A stretch of 64,000 nt of DNA from Sipunculus nudus (taxonomy: Eukaryota > Annelida > Sipuncula > Golfingiida > Sipunculidae), in the NCBI GenBank assembly GCA_026874595.1, contig CM049308.1, positions 49,834,124-49,898,123 of the forward strand, in the 5' to 3' direction. The notes under the pieces are model-generated. The model worked only from the letters and a program-made list of their open reading frames with translations, made no database searches and was not told the origin of the DNA. The translations under genes and the position numbers were made by a program. Below, piece by piece: positions 33,911-47,449 of this stretch (positions are counted from its first letter, which is position 1; each line of letters opens with the position of its first letter).

Positions 33911-36900
33911 ATGGATTACGCGCACTATTTATTTGTGTTATGCAGCGTGTGTCTGGTGAGTATAGACGCTCTGATGTTTCATCTGTCACCTCACCAGAAG
34001 AAATGTTTGAAAGAAGAAATTCATAAAGATATCCTGGTAACCGGCGAATTTGAACTCTCAGAGGCACCGGGCCAGAAAACAAATTTACGAGTGAGTAAAC
34101 ATTCCTGCACAAGTATATGTATCATGTATGTCTTATTTTTACCGAGTGAATACAGCTGAAAGAATGGTTTCAACTGGTGAATATTGACCTGTGGCCAACA
34201 CTGCAACAGAACTCTGAAGAATGGGAAGTGTCAAAATAGTAGGGGCTGGACTAAATACCGAAATACACTGGGAAATACCGAAAAACACTGAAATACACAA
34301 AAATACACTGAAATAACAGACTTTAGCACCAGTATATGTGTTCAATACACATATTTATTGTACACCTATACTGGTGGTAATGACAGTTATTTGGGTCTGA
34401 CTAAATACCCCAACGGACCTAAGAATGACCCCAACGGACCTGTTTATTACTCCACTGGATCAATTGGTTATATTAACCTATTATTGAGTGTATATGTAAA
34501 TTGTCTAATCATAAAAAAAAATGAAAAATAACCCCGACTGGACTAGGAATCATAAAAACATATATATATATATATCATTACAATTACTTCCAAAAATCCC
34601 AATTACAATTACAAATTACTTTAATTTTCACAAAGTAATGATTAAATTACAATTACTTTGGCAAAGTAATTAATTACATTCAGTTACTTAAAAAAAAACA
34701 ATATATAGAGGTATGGTTCACTTAAAAGTTTCAGTCATGCTAGAATTAGAAAGGTCAACTAGTTAAATTTTTAAAGGAAAAACTGCAAACAAAATATATC
34801 TAGTCTGGTTCTCATATATATATAAGTGCATGATAGCTACACCAAAGATAATGTATCATTACATAATGTTAAAATTTATGTACTTTTCTCTTAGTACATA
34901 GTAATTTGCTAAAACTAAACTATAAGCACAGGAAGAGAGATGATCACTAAACTTGTCAAATTTAGTTCAATTCCCAGCATTTGTAAATTTAGTTCACTTC
35001 CCAGCATTTGTACTGTGAAAACAGATCCGTGTAGTTTATTATTGAAGATTGCAGAGCCAGTGATCATGCATATCAATAGGTCTACCAATAAGAAAAGTCT
35101 TGCTTCAGTCAATGTAGTAGCTTTGATGCATGTGATGCATAAGAAGACACTGCAGTATCTCTCAAGTATAAGTCTCCTTCTCTTAAGTGTACGAGTCCTC
35201 TCTGACCGTACCCTTTTTCTTTGACCAGGTTTTTTGCTCCCTGAAGGTGTTGCTACATATTGTTTCTAGGTTTCCTATATATCATTATATCATTAATATA
35301 TTTATATGCCTACTATAAATAAATATATATTATATACTTTAGATATAAGTTACATATATATATTTATATATAAGGGGTATATATATATATTTTTTTTCTA
35401 GGTTTCTTATAGATCATAAAGTGGGTTTTATATATTTATAAGGTATATATAAATATCAGGGTTGGGTTTTAGGCTGCCCAAAACCTGTTTTCCGCAGGGC
35501 AGAGCCTAAAACATGCCTTTAACTGCCTAAAATAGGTTATAACCTGCCTAAAACTGCCTTTAACTGCCTAAAACCTTATTTACCCTTAACTATGACTTTT
35601 AGTTTAACTATGTTTTATTGTTAAACATCTAAATGCATTAAAAAAATATGCTCAACAAATTAAAATTGAGGATCACTTTATTCAAACTAAACAAATTAAA
35701 CCATGACACAAAAAAAGCAACAAATGAATTCAACATTACTTCAGGGATTTCCTTATGAACACAGTTCTCTGACTCTCCTACCTCCATTACTGCCAATTTA
35801 TAAAAGAATGCTCTTACTTTAAGCTTATAACCAGATACTTTTATTGTTTTTTTTATCACAAGGGATTAAATTTTGTGATAAATGGAAAAGAAGTTTTCCT
35901 GGAATTAAAATGTTGTTCCATTCATACTGATGAATAGTTCTTTATACTGTGGTTTCACTAACATAACATGTATATTTTGTACGAAGTGTCTAGAGCTCCG
36001 GACCCGTGAATACTGCCGTGCAGCTATTTTTCCGTACTAGTTCCGGTTTACATGCGCAGTGGCGTACTGCGCAGATAACCGAAAACGGGCATCTTGTTTT
36101 GACTGGTACAGCCAAACTGAGCCGTGCTGTGCCAGCGACGGCGTTCTCCCGCTAAAATGGCTGTGAATAAGCTGTTAAATGAGGCTTCAAAAAGCAGCCT
36201 CCATTTCTGCGTATGGCATTGCAAGAACAGCATCCAGCATCGAGAAGGACAAAACGTTTCAAACGCTATGGCTGCCGTCGTGGTTGGTGACCTGTCCGGC
36301 ACTGACTATTTTTACTATATAAGTGACATAAAATAAAACTGCCGGACGAATAGCTCAGTTGTTGCGGGTCCGGCACCGTCTCTTTTACTATTTAAGTGAC
36401 ATAAAATAAAACTGCCGAACGAATAGCTCAGTTGTTGCGGGTCCGGCACCGTCTCTTTTACTATTTAAGTGACATAAAATAAAACTGCCGGACGAATAGC
36501 TCAGTTGTTGCGGGTCCGGCACCGTCTCTTTTACTATTTAAGTGACATAAAATAAAACTGCCGGACGAATAGCTCAGTTGTTGCGGGTCCGGCACCGTCT
36601 CTTTTACTATTTAAGTGACATAAAATAAAACTGCCGGACGAATAGCTCAATTGATGCGGATCCGGCAGTGTCTTTTTTGCTTTATAAGTGACATAAAATA
36701 AAACTGCCGAACCATTAGCTCAATTGTTGCGGGTCCGGCACTCACTGCCGCGCCGTGCGTATATCATATGAAGTACCGGTACTGAGCCAGATTCAAGGAG
36801 TGCCGGACCATTAGCTTTGCGTAGTCTGCGCCCGGCACTTCTGCATTACGGTGCAACTGCGCATGTGCACAGGAAGTGCCGGACGAATAGCCGGCTGCAT

Positions 36901-39900
36901 AATGGGTCCGAGCCCGGACCAATAGCAACAGCCTATTTTGTATGCCTGTAGCTTCAATGGCAAAAAGCATTGGATTGGATTTATAAATTATTCCATATTT
37001 TTTATGCTAGCCATAAACTAAAAGTATGAAAATATCCTTTACATTATCTGATAATGAACAGGAATTTCCACTATTTGTTTATTCCCTTAGCTAGGTCATC
37101 TCTTGTCAAATTTTAAGATTTTGTGCACATACTTACCTTCTATATAATGATGGATATACTCTGTTAATTGTATGATGAGATTGTGAAAATGGAACCCTCA
37201 TTAAACACTATAATTAGTATAAAACTGAAAATGTGAAAATATTTTGCAATGAATATGTTGCAAACCACAGAATATTCATAATTACTCAGGGGCTGTGTTA
37301 AACCTGAAGGCCTGAGGGGCACTGACTGCATCACTCAGTAAAATGTTTGCTCAAGAACAGTCTTCAGGGCAAGGGCTTTGATTGTATCCTCCTAGTCATG
37401 TATGAAAGTTGACATGAACATCTACTAGGACACAGCAGTAGGACTTATGACCATTGGGTCTTATGACCCCATCACCCTGATAAATTGTAATTAACTTGTC
37501 TAATCAAGCATGTCTTCCCTCTGATAGTGATACCCTGTCTTACAAGGGCAAACTGGAGGCTGTATTACATCATTCAAGGTAGCTGGGCACTCATCAGAAA
37601 ACCCAAAAGGTCCTGATAATGTCATTACCTTGGCCAATAAAACTATGTGCCACACAAACATGGTCTCATGTTCAGACACCTATACAGGCTCTTTGAAGAC
37701 TGCATGGTACCAGCCAACAGGAAATCATGCATTACTAATACTTGATAGCTTCCAGAAGCCCAGCAAAGCCTTGTGACTGCATCACCCCAGCCAGTATGGT
37801 AGTTTTACAGATCTTTAAGTAAAAAATGTAAACAAATATAGGTTTTGGGCACTTTTGGTGCCTAAAAGCGGTTTTAACCAGGTTATAACCTATGGTTAAA
37901 ACCTTCATGCCTAAAACTTGCCAACCCTGATAAATATATATACATGTTGTGTATTGAACTTACTGGTGGTAGTGACTGTTATTTAAGGGTATTTCAGTGT
38001 TATTTATGTGTATTTTGGTACTATTTCAGTGTTATTTCGGTCTTTATCGGTGTATTTAGGTATTAAGTCCAGCACACTTGTTGTACAGTATGTTAGTAAT
38101 ACTTGCAGTAATATGTTACAGAATGTCAATATTATTTCACGTTTATGCTTTGTTAGCGACTGCATCCAGAGTACCAATTGGAAATTTACCTTCACATTCA
38201 TGTGTATAATTTGGAGCAATTATAGAATCCTTCCTACAGGCTGGGGACCAATGGAAATTCATACCAAAACTGTCCTAATCAGGCACCCTATTTCATTGTA
38301 TGGTATCTTATGCATTTCTTTGTCCTGTCACTGTCACTGAATACCATTGAATAATCTGAAGAAGACTTGGTACATCACTACCTGGATTTGAACCTGCCAC
38401 CTCATGCTTACTAGTACTACACCTTAACTCACTGAGCTAACTTACTGATGTGGGGTGTGCTGATTAATTTGAACCTGGGTCATTGAAAGGCCACCTGAAG
38501 GTCAATTGCTAAACTAATGATGTAGTAAATGAATATGTATTTATTTTATATTTGGGAGTAGCACCCCCAAACCCCCACTTAGGTTAGGAACCCAGGTGTT
38601 ATTGGAAAACATATATTTCATTTAAATTGGGGGTTGCACCCCCAAACCCCTGCTTAGTCTGAAAACCACAGATAATATCTCAGGAGAGGGAGGAAAAAGC
38701 TGTTAAAAAAACATTTAATGCAACACTTCAACATGTAAATAAGTGTTATGGTAGTCATGGATATACCAGGAAAGGAAGACCATTTTTAAAGGGATATATG
38801 GATACAAATATGACTAGAGAAGAGATGCTAAGCATTTACAGGAGTGAAACATGCTTGTCAAGGCACAAATGAGGTTTGTTTTTGTCCAGTTGGGCCCTAG
38901 GGTAGAGGAACTGGTGTGGGAAGGATTCTATAATTTAATTTAATTTAATTTAACAAGAATTTGATTTATACAACCAGGCAGACTTTGTAAACACAACATA
39001 TAAGGTACCGATAGATTTTAGTCATGTTTTCAGGCAACATGTTTCTCCTGGCATGCCTGCTACCTAAATCATGACATAAATTCACCTGTATGGCTTAGGT
39101 AGTGTCTGTCCACATGACTGTCATGCGGATTAGCTTTCTTATCCACACGACAACCATGTGTTCCCATATATCGTACACTAAATATATTTTAATTTTTCAT
39201 AATATAATTACTTCAAGTATCAGAGGAATGATAAAAGTTGGGAAATTGATACAAAACAAAACTCGTGAACAGAAATAAACATGCCACAAAGAAACTTGCT
39301 ATTATAGCTGGCCAAGGAACATTCATCATGCCCAGGCTTTTCCAGTGTTATGCACTGATTGTGTCTAACTTGTAAGTATTAAGTTTATGTAAATCATCCA
39401 GCATCTACAACTTTTAAGCAGTTCTGTTGTGCTGAGGTGTCTGTTACTAGCCATATGGTTAGCAGGGGTTAGGTTTTATATTATAATATGAGAGGCTGCA
39501 GTGCGGATTGTACTTCTTATCGGCACGACGGTTGTACCAATAGCCTCGGCCATATGGCTTGCATGAGCTTCTTGTGATTTTGGTGCCACATCAAAATGAC
39601 AGTTGACGCTGATCTCTAGAGCCATTGCTTTGGCCAAAAGCTTTATAGTTGAAGTACATTTCAGGTCAACCCACCAGAGCTTCTGTGTGCAATAGTTTTA
39701 TATTTATATTTGCTTTGTCACACAGAGGCCAGGATTAAGGTTTTCAAGAGTCTATAAAATGTGAACCTAAATAAATTGCTGAACTGTGCTTGTGTTACAC
39801 CACATGCAGAGCCCTTTATTTTAGCCAGTATTATTTTTAACTCCAGTATTAAGGCTGCTTAACTGACTGTTCCCAACACCCCCACCATTTTAGCCATTAA

Positions 39901-42900
39901 AATGTCCCCAGAGAGAGGGAGAGATGAGTCATTGCCTGAACACATACATCAATACTTAACCAACCCTCCTACACTACAGAAAGGGATTTGTATTCTTATT
40001 TTCCACCAGCAGAAACTGATGAACAACATATATGATCAGCATTATAGGTGGACCATGATGTCACTAACTGTGACAGATTGTTGCCCAGCTCATTGAAAAT
40101 TAAACAAGTCCACTGCATGAGCAATTATTGCCAGTCATGCAAGTGTGGCACAGGGATGTGCTGCCAATTTGGTCTACTAGGTCTTTGCAGTACCAGACTT
40201 CCAGTCTTGGTGAACCTTTTCCAGCAACAGCATACTGTACCTTTGGCTCTATTTTATTGTCAGGCCTTTTGTTTTGACTTTGCCAAACAGATTTCAAAAG
40301 GCCAAAGAGTAGTGAATGGCTGTATGGCAGATGCACTGTAGCAATGGAATGCATTATGTCACAATGTAGACATTTACCCCAGATTCTTTCTCAATCTCAA
40401 CAGTTCATTGAATGGAAAAGTTTATGTTATAACAAACATGTGAATTTTTTTTCTGAATAAGCAATTATATTGCATTTACACAGTAAAACATAACAGATTC
40501 AAATTTATGGTGCTATTTCTTCCAGTCCCTTCGTTTCATGTGCTAATGGATATATATCTATCTATCGAGCTTCACCTGATGTCTATATGTAATCCAATGA
40601 TAATAATATACTCTAATATCTGCTGCATACAAAACTGACAGTTTTAATAATCCCCTGTCAGCTGTGAGTGTCCAGGCTACACAAATTGTTTACAACTTGA
40701 CCCTCGTCTGAGGTAAAACAACCGTCCAAAGTGAAACTCATTAATATATGGTCCACCTACTCTTAACAACTTCTCCCTTGTTTAGGGTAACAATGAGCAA
40801 CTAAAATAGTTAGATCTCACAACATGGCTACAAAGGGCCGCTGGAGTGACTAAATTTTGACCTCAGTCCCTCCCCTTTTGGAACAAGACTAAAACTATTC
40901 AGTATTTTCCCTGTGCTGTGTGTGGCATGTCAAGGCATAATTATGCCTTGTGACATTTGCTTGAGACAATGATAATTTGCCCTGACAAATGAGCAAAAAA
41001 TCAATTTTGCAGCCTGTTTCTAGAAAATTCTCTGGTCGCTTTGGAGAAGTAAAGAGTTGATGTTTCAAGGTGACCTTAATTTGTACATATTTTTTGCCCT
41101 ATATTACAATATAATCTAAAGACTTAACAGCTACTATAAACTGTATAAAAATTACTGGTTTATCAAAAGCCCATAACAGATACTCAGTGGTATACATAAA
41201 ATATTGATCACTCCCTGTCTAAAGCTTTATTGTTATATACAGGGTTGTCAAGTTTTAGGCAGGGAGGTTTTAAACATAGGTTATGACCTGGTTAAAATTG
41301 CCCTGCCTAAAAACAGGTTTCATCTCTTATTAGGCTAGTTTTGGCTACCATAATAGTTTTTAATACCCATTTGAAAGGATTATATTATTCCTTTAAAAGC
41401 TATTGTTAAGGAGAATAAGGATGTGCTGATAACTCCAGATATATATGACACGGTGGTAAAATGTTCAGTTGATTAAGTTAAACATGACGAAACTAAGATT
41501 GTTCCTGTGATTGATATTCCAGTTCCACTCTTGTTATTCCTACCACTGCCTGTCCACAGGTTTTTATTCATAATTTACACAAGAATTGGGGTAAACCGGC
41601 ATGAGGCACACATGATTTTATTTACATGTTGGTACATTTTGCACATGTATATGCAGGAATTACCATTCCAATATAATGTCATATTAGTACAAGGCTACTG
41701 GCTTAATAGACCTATTTACACAGGATTGAAACAAAAGTGGATGACACAAAAATTAATAGCTTTTAATTTAATACATTTCTGACAGTAGGTGATTATCTCC
41801 AACTGTCCATAGCAGAACTTCTAAATCAGGAAAAACCCAGTGAGAGAATCAAGTTCCTATAGAACCCCTAGATTATAATTAACAGTTATTCAAATAGTTG
41901 ACAGTTATGTAAACCATGTTTATTTCTAAATGCATATTTCAGGTCACAGACTCGAAGAACCATGTGCTGTACAACAAAGATGAAGCAACCAAGGGAAAAT
42001 TTGCTTTCACTACAGAAGAATATGATATGTTTGAGATTTGTTTTGAGACCAAAATGCCAGGAGGTAATATGAATTTTTCATCTCACAGTTGTAACATGTG
42101 TGTGGATATAATCTGTATAATATAGATCCCAGCAAATTGTATAGTAATGACAATGTTTATATGAGGCATCGGGTCATTTTAAATATCTCATGTCATTGTA
42201 AATTGTAAACCTTGTCACTGGCAAAATACAGTGTTGCCTAACAAAATGTCAAATATAAAAGCACCTCAAGTCCTCAACCATGGTTAATAATAATGTTTAT
42301 ATAAGACACAAGTATAAGTGTTATACATGTTGCTTAAATATTTAGTCAATACTACCTGTGCTGCCTCAGCTATATTTTATTGTAAGTGTCTCTTAAGAAC
42401 TTTGCAGCCTAATCTCCTATGCATCCACACGTGGTCTTTGTTTACTTCAGCGGCGATTGACCCGACACCTAGCGGTAAAAACGAACATGAACGCGCACAG
42501 ATATACTCGGACTCTGTCTTTTTTCAAACGCCACAAACTTTTCACTGAGTGAGTGTCACAACATTGTGTCCACTCATGGGTGTGTCCTGCCATCTGAGGG
42601 CGAGAATGGACACTAATAAATCATGTGAACATTGTCATGTGACTTTTTAAATGGCATGTTTCAACATGTCTATGACCTACTAACGCGACGAGAGGAACGC
42701 TCAGAAAATCCATAAAATAGCGGGTAAATATTCCAACTGCAGTAAATTGACCATTATTAAACAAAAGTGCATAAAAAAATGTATAGTTATTGAAAATATC
42801 AGATTTTAAAGTGGTTTAGCAAAGCTAGGGTACACATTTTTGTGAGCACTAGCTGGTCCAGAGGTGCCGTCTGTCATGAGGTCAACCCTGATCAGCTGAT

Positions 42901-45900
42901 GGATTTGGCCAGAAAAACCATGACGTTATTTTAGTATGATTTTATCAACAAAACGGTGAAAAAAGGTCTGTTACTTTTTGAATGATTTAATTAATACTGA
43001 ATGTAAACTGCAAAGCAGCTAAAATCACATGCAGAGCAGGCTTCCTATGCGCGTGTACATGTAAAGGCTATAATGTTACAACAGCTGCGCACAGCTTGGC
43101 AGCCCTAGGGTTGGTTTTTGGGTCTGCGTAGCGTGTCATCTCCATAGTTACGACCCTTGACCTCAGTCAGTGGGTGCATGTTAATGGCAACCAAAGCGGT
43201 GGTTCACGGGCGAAAACACTGGGTCAAATTAATGCTTGTTGAATAATTTATATGCTTAGCACAGAGATGGGAGCTCGGAATATGGATCATGGGTACCCTT
43301 TCCATCATAGTATATAATTGAAAATGCGCGTATTCTTTTAGCAACGATAGGGTACACAGTCAAACATCGGGTATGAAGTGGTGCCTGTCACATGCTCGCT
43401 CGCTCTGTTTCGGAGCACTGACATGTTATCCAGTCTTGTTTGTCTATTAAAACTTGCTATTTATTCAGGATTGGTTTATACTTGAATTATTTAAAAGAAT
43501 AAAGCTTTAACACTGGTCGTCTGTCCAACAAAAACAATATGCTGAAATTTTCTAACGGTTGTAGTACTCGCAGTTATCAATAGGTGGCACGTGTACTTTA
43601 AACACCAAATCTCATTTAAATATGCTAATGAGCACGGGAGTTCAAGCTGTTTGTATATGTAATAACTGGTTTGATCTGATAAATAATAGTTTTTATCGCC
43701 AGAAAGTACTGTTGGACTCTTCAAGATATTTTTTCACAATATTTACATTTTCTCTTTAGGTGGCCAAGGTGCAGATAGAGAAGTATTCATCAATGTGAAG
43801 CATGGAGTGGAGGCAAAGAACTATGAGGATGTAAGCCTGCTTTTCTTGGTATCTGATAACAATAACATTAATGTTTTAAAATTAAATATCAAAATATCCA
43901 AATTTAAACATTTGGAACCATCTAATGTCTTGTGATAATCGCATTATCTGACACAAATCATGTTTCTGATCAAAACTGATTTTTTCTTGTAAAAGTGACA
44001 CTACTAAAAGCATCTCATTTCATTCATTTTGTGAGTTTGTTAAGCTAAGCTGACTAGGCCATATATTGTATAGAAGTCTTCCTTCTATATGAAATGTGTA
44101 ATTACCTATTAAATTGTACACAGTGATTTGAGAGAATTGTCTCCTAGTTAGACCAAATATTTCCTTCTGTGTGCATATGTTACCCATATCAAACCATATA
44201 CCGAAAATTCTAATGAGGATGATTTATGAGTAAGTAAGAAATACTCTATCATTCAACTCATAGTATTAGTTGTCAGCTATCACTGTGTCATGATGAAGCA
44301 GTCACCCTGCATTAAGTATCCATCCATTAGACAGTCCTGTTTGTGACTTTACTCAACCCCTCAGTGTTAGTGACCTCCATCATCTGTATTTGATAATTAA
44401 ACAAAATGTCACTTATCATTGAAATATGAGGCATCGGTTGCCTGAATATCATCTCCAAAGATCTCTATTCTGTGTAAACCACACCAATGTACTTCCTCTC
44501 AAAATTGAACCAATGTAGTCCATTTTTTCAAACATCATGTAAGTAGTGCCTGAATTGGAAAATAAAAGGAGCATTCATGATGGATTTTTCATTAAAAATA
44601 AACCAGAACTGGAAGAAAATGCTTTTTGTCTGCCCTCCCAAATAAATGCACCCCTAAGTACTGAGCTATTGAGAGACTAATGCCTAGATTTGTGAGCCAT
44701 TATGAGTCCGTTATCTCCGTTATAACACTCTACTGGGCTTAACACTGAAAAACTACCCACCCACCCCAATTCACATTCGCATGTAAGTGAGGCAAGGCCA
44801 ATTCTGTTAGCCTAAAGAGCTCAGCTTGGGCTGGGTGGACCGTGAATTATATCATGGCTCCTCGGCTAATACTCTAACTCTGTGCTCTGTAGAGTCCAGT
44901 GCGCTGCCTAGACTACAGAAGCCATCATTTTAATTATGATACTTTAAAAAAATTTTAAAAGTATTAGATATCAGCATGTTACATACGATTGAATGTTTGG
45001 TCTTAACAGTTAATATCCAAATTTCAAAGAAATATAAATATTATAGCCCGGCCACACAGGAATCGCAGCCCATTAAAGTTAGTCTGTGTAATGCTAAGAC
45101 ATTCTAGAAAACAAAAAAAACTCAAATGTGAAAGATGCCTTAAAGTGTCCTCTTTACATTGCACATTTAAATTACACATTTACACATTTTCGTAATTTGG
45201 GAGGGGGACACCCCAGTGAACCTGTAATTAACTTTACAAATGAAAATGGCTGAAGATTTTTTTCATATATCTTATATAAAACAAAAACAAAAAAATATAC
45301 AATTTTTTTTATAGTCTGAAAATAGATAACATATGTAGTAATATTTTATATATAGGTAATTCATAATATTGCATATCATATAACCACTAACCCAGTATAT
45401 ATGTGCCCCCTGTTCAAGTATTTCTGGACCTACCACTATATTGGTATTTGGATTGTACAAGGGGAATCTATCAATTGAAAAAAGAGATTGTGATTGAAAT
45501 CAATTTTCTGACGTTTCATGCTTACAAAAACACCCATTTCCAAGGGATCTCCTGTTTTGTCATACATGTGCTTTGGGTAGATCGCCCGAAAGGTGGAATT
45601 GAACCACTCTGACGCTAATCAGCTACAGGTTTGAAGCCTGCACCCCGGACCACCGAGGGTCATTCGGGCAGTAGGAAAGGGGAGTGAAGGTTGTTTTATA
45701 GATGCAGTTTACCTTTTATATATTCTAGGTGTTGTAATTTAACAGACTGTCAAGATAAACTTGTTCATTTCTTTATAAAGCCAGTTGGTAGATGTCCTAT
45801 CACATGCAGAACAACAAAATACAAATTTTCATATATATACTTTGCAAAATATTATATTTTATACAAGTTTCCTTGAATTTATTACTTTAATATCTAATGC

Positions 45901-47384
45901 CAACAATTGTTGTAGTGACCTCACAGACCTGACATGGAAAGTCCCTTCAAGTACTCTCATTGATAAAGGCAACTGAGATAAGAGCAGTATCTTGCATGGT
46001 TTACTATAAATGCTAATATAAAATTACTAGCAAAACCATGTATCTGTAAAGGGGGCTTTTCAGTTCTGTCATTCTTTGGTCAAATGAGTTCTGCCATTCT
46101 TTGGTCAAACGAGTTCTATCTGGGCAAATGGTCAATTTAAGGCATTGTTTCAATTTCTTAGCCAAAAGACTGAATTTTGTCCCATCATTGTTTATCAGAA
46201 ACACATAACAGTTACACCATAATATTCTACAACCTGTAATTCTAAATAAATAGCAGTCTCTTATTATGCCTACTTAATAACTAACCAATGATCTGTTCTA
46301 CTGAACTTAAACTGAACTCTACTGAATTTAAACCAATAAATTCAAACCTTTAGAATAGATTTGTCAGGTTTGCCAAGTGACACTACCCTTGTGAATTACA
46401 CACCTGTTACTGCCTGGTATAGTAGTTGTAAACACAGACCAGATGTTGTGATATTTGTGCATGTCATGGTCAAAGCAAAAGTGCTTAACATACGTGGCAT
46501 AGGGGTGGCAAAATCAATACAATTATTAAGATGACCTGGACATGATATATGGAAAAATTTCCTCACTTAGTAACTCTAATTCTGGCCTCTGTTCCTGCAT
46601 GATATAGATCTTCACACAAAAAGCAGTATGCCTCTGTGTATTTACAGACTCTTTAAGTCATCAAAACCTTTGGTTTCAGTGAATTTTCAAATATTTTTTT
46701 TTTTTTTTTCAGATTGCCAAGGCAGAGAAGTTGAAGCCTCTAGAAGTAGAGCTTAAGAAACTGGAGGATCTCTCTGAATCTATTGTGAATGACTTTGCCT
46801 ACATGCGTTCTCGTGAAGAAGAAATGAGAGATACCAATGGTATGCCTGTTAAAAATTGTTCTTTGAATTAATAGTGATTGCATGTGGGATTTCAAATAAA
46901 CTAAATTTTGGTTTAATCATTTTCTTGTCCATGTTGTGGAAGGGATAAAGGTAATGTATGGTGAATACTGTATATGCCAAGAATTGCTGGTCTGTTAAAA
47001 ACCAGTTTTATATGAGGACCCATATCTTATTATATGATCACAAAATTTCACCATAAAGCTTGATATATTTTCTCTTTCCGGTCATGCTATCTCTCAGAGG
47101 TCAGCTCTGTAGAGCACCCCTTTTACACATTTTAAATGGAGCTACTCCAAGCTCATGATATGATACAGATATGTGTATTGAAACTGTTCTGTGGTTGTCA
47201 CCAGCTGCTTCTTACAGTAATTTTCCCATGTCATTATCTACATATAATGTACCAGGTGTGCTCTGTTATACCAACTATAAGTAAGATTCTGTGTACGTTA
47301 TTTCACTTTTTTACATGTGGGTTGCAATTCATTACTGACATCTCTTCACTACATAAGAATTTTTCTTGCCTTCAGATATGACAA

Positions 47385-47449
<65 letters not shown>

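Larger units (their letters stand above)
35457..37929. mobile_element. Non-autonomous hAT-like DNA transposon with 8-bp target duplication
   Basis: The left end is CAGGGTTGGGTTTTAGGC and the right end is GCCTAAAACTTGCCAACCCTG, an inverted pair beginning with the CAGGG typical of hAT termini. It is flanked on both sides by the identical 8 bases ATAAATAT (35449-35456 and 37930-37937), the hAT duplication size. Subterminal 'ggttataacc' and 'gcctaaaac' motifs repeat near both ends. The interior has no transposase and contains the GC-rich segment 35995-36913. A truncated relative begins at 41240. Confidence 0.75.
34245..38073. mobile_element. Outer element with ~110-125-bp imperfect terminal inverted repeats
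   Basis: The left arm runs GCTGGACTAAATACCGAAAT ... 'cactgaaata' ... 'aataacag' ... 'caccag' ... 'gttcaatacac' (34245-34350). The right arm at 37949-38073 is its imperfect reverse complement. The arms lie 3.6 kb apart in TMED10 intron 1 and enclose the hAT-like element at 35457-37929. No transposase reading frame remains, and no clear target-site duplication is seen, so the class is undetermined. Confidence 0.6.

Noticed and set aside
36124..36336. GC-rich frame (residues from about 36158) considered as a host exon or a transposase N-terminus
   Set aside because: No family recognised, it runs into the 73-bp array, and it lies between inverted repeats of a mobile segment. Left as unassigned.
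36341..36778. 73-bp repeats considered as tandem tRNA genes or a CRISPR-like array
   Set aside because: There is no B box, T arm or anticodon arm, so they are not tRNAs. Units are contiguous without unique spacers, and the DNA is eukaryotic, so it is not CRISPR.
38008..38340. 110-codon plus-strand reading frame
   Set aside because: Its first part is the right terminal inverted repeat of the 34245-38073 element; the remainder has no recognisable motif.
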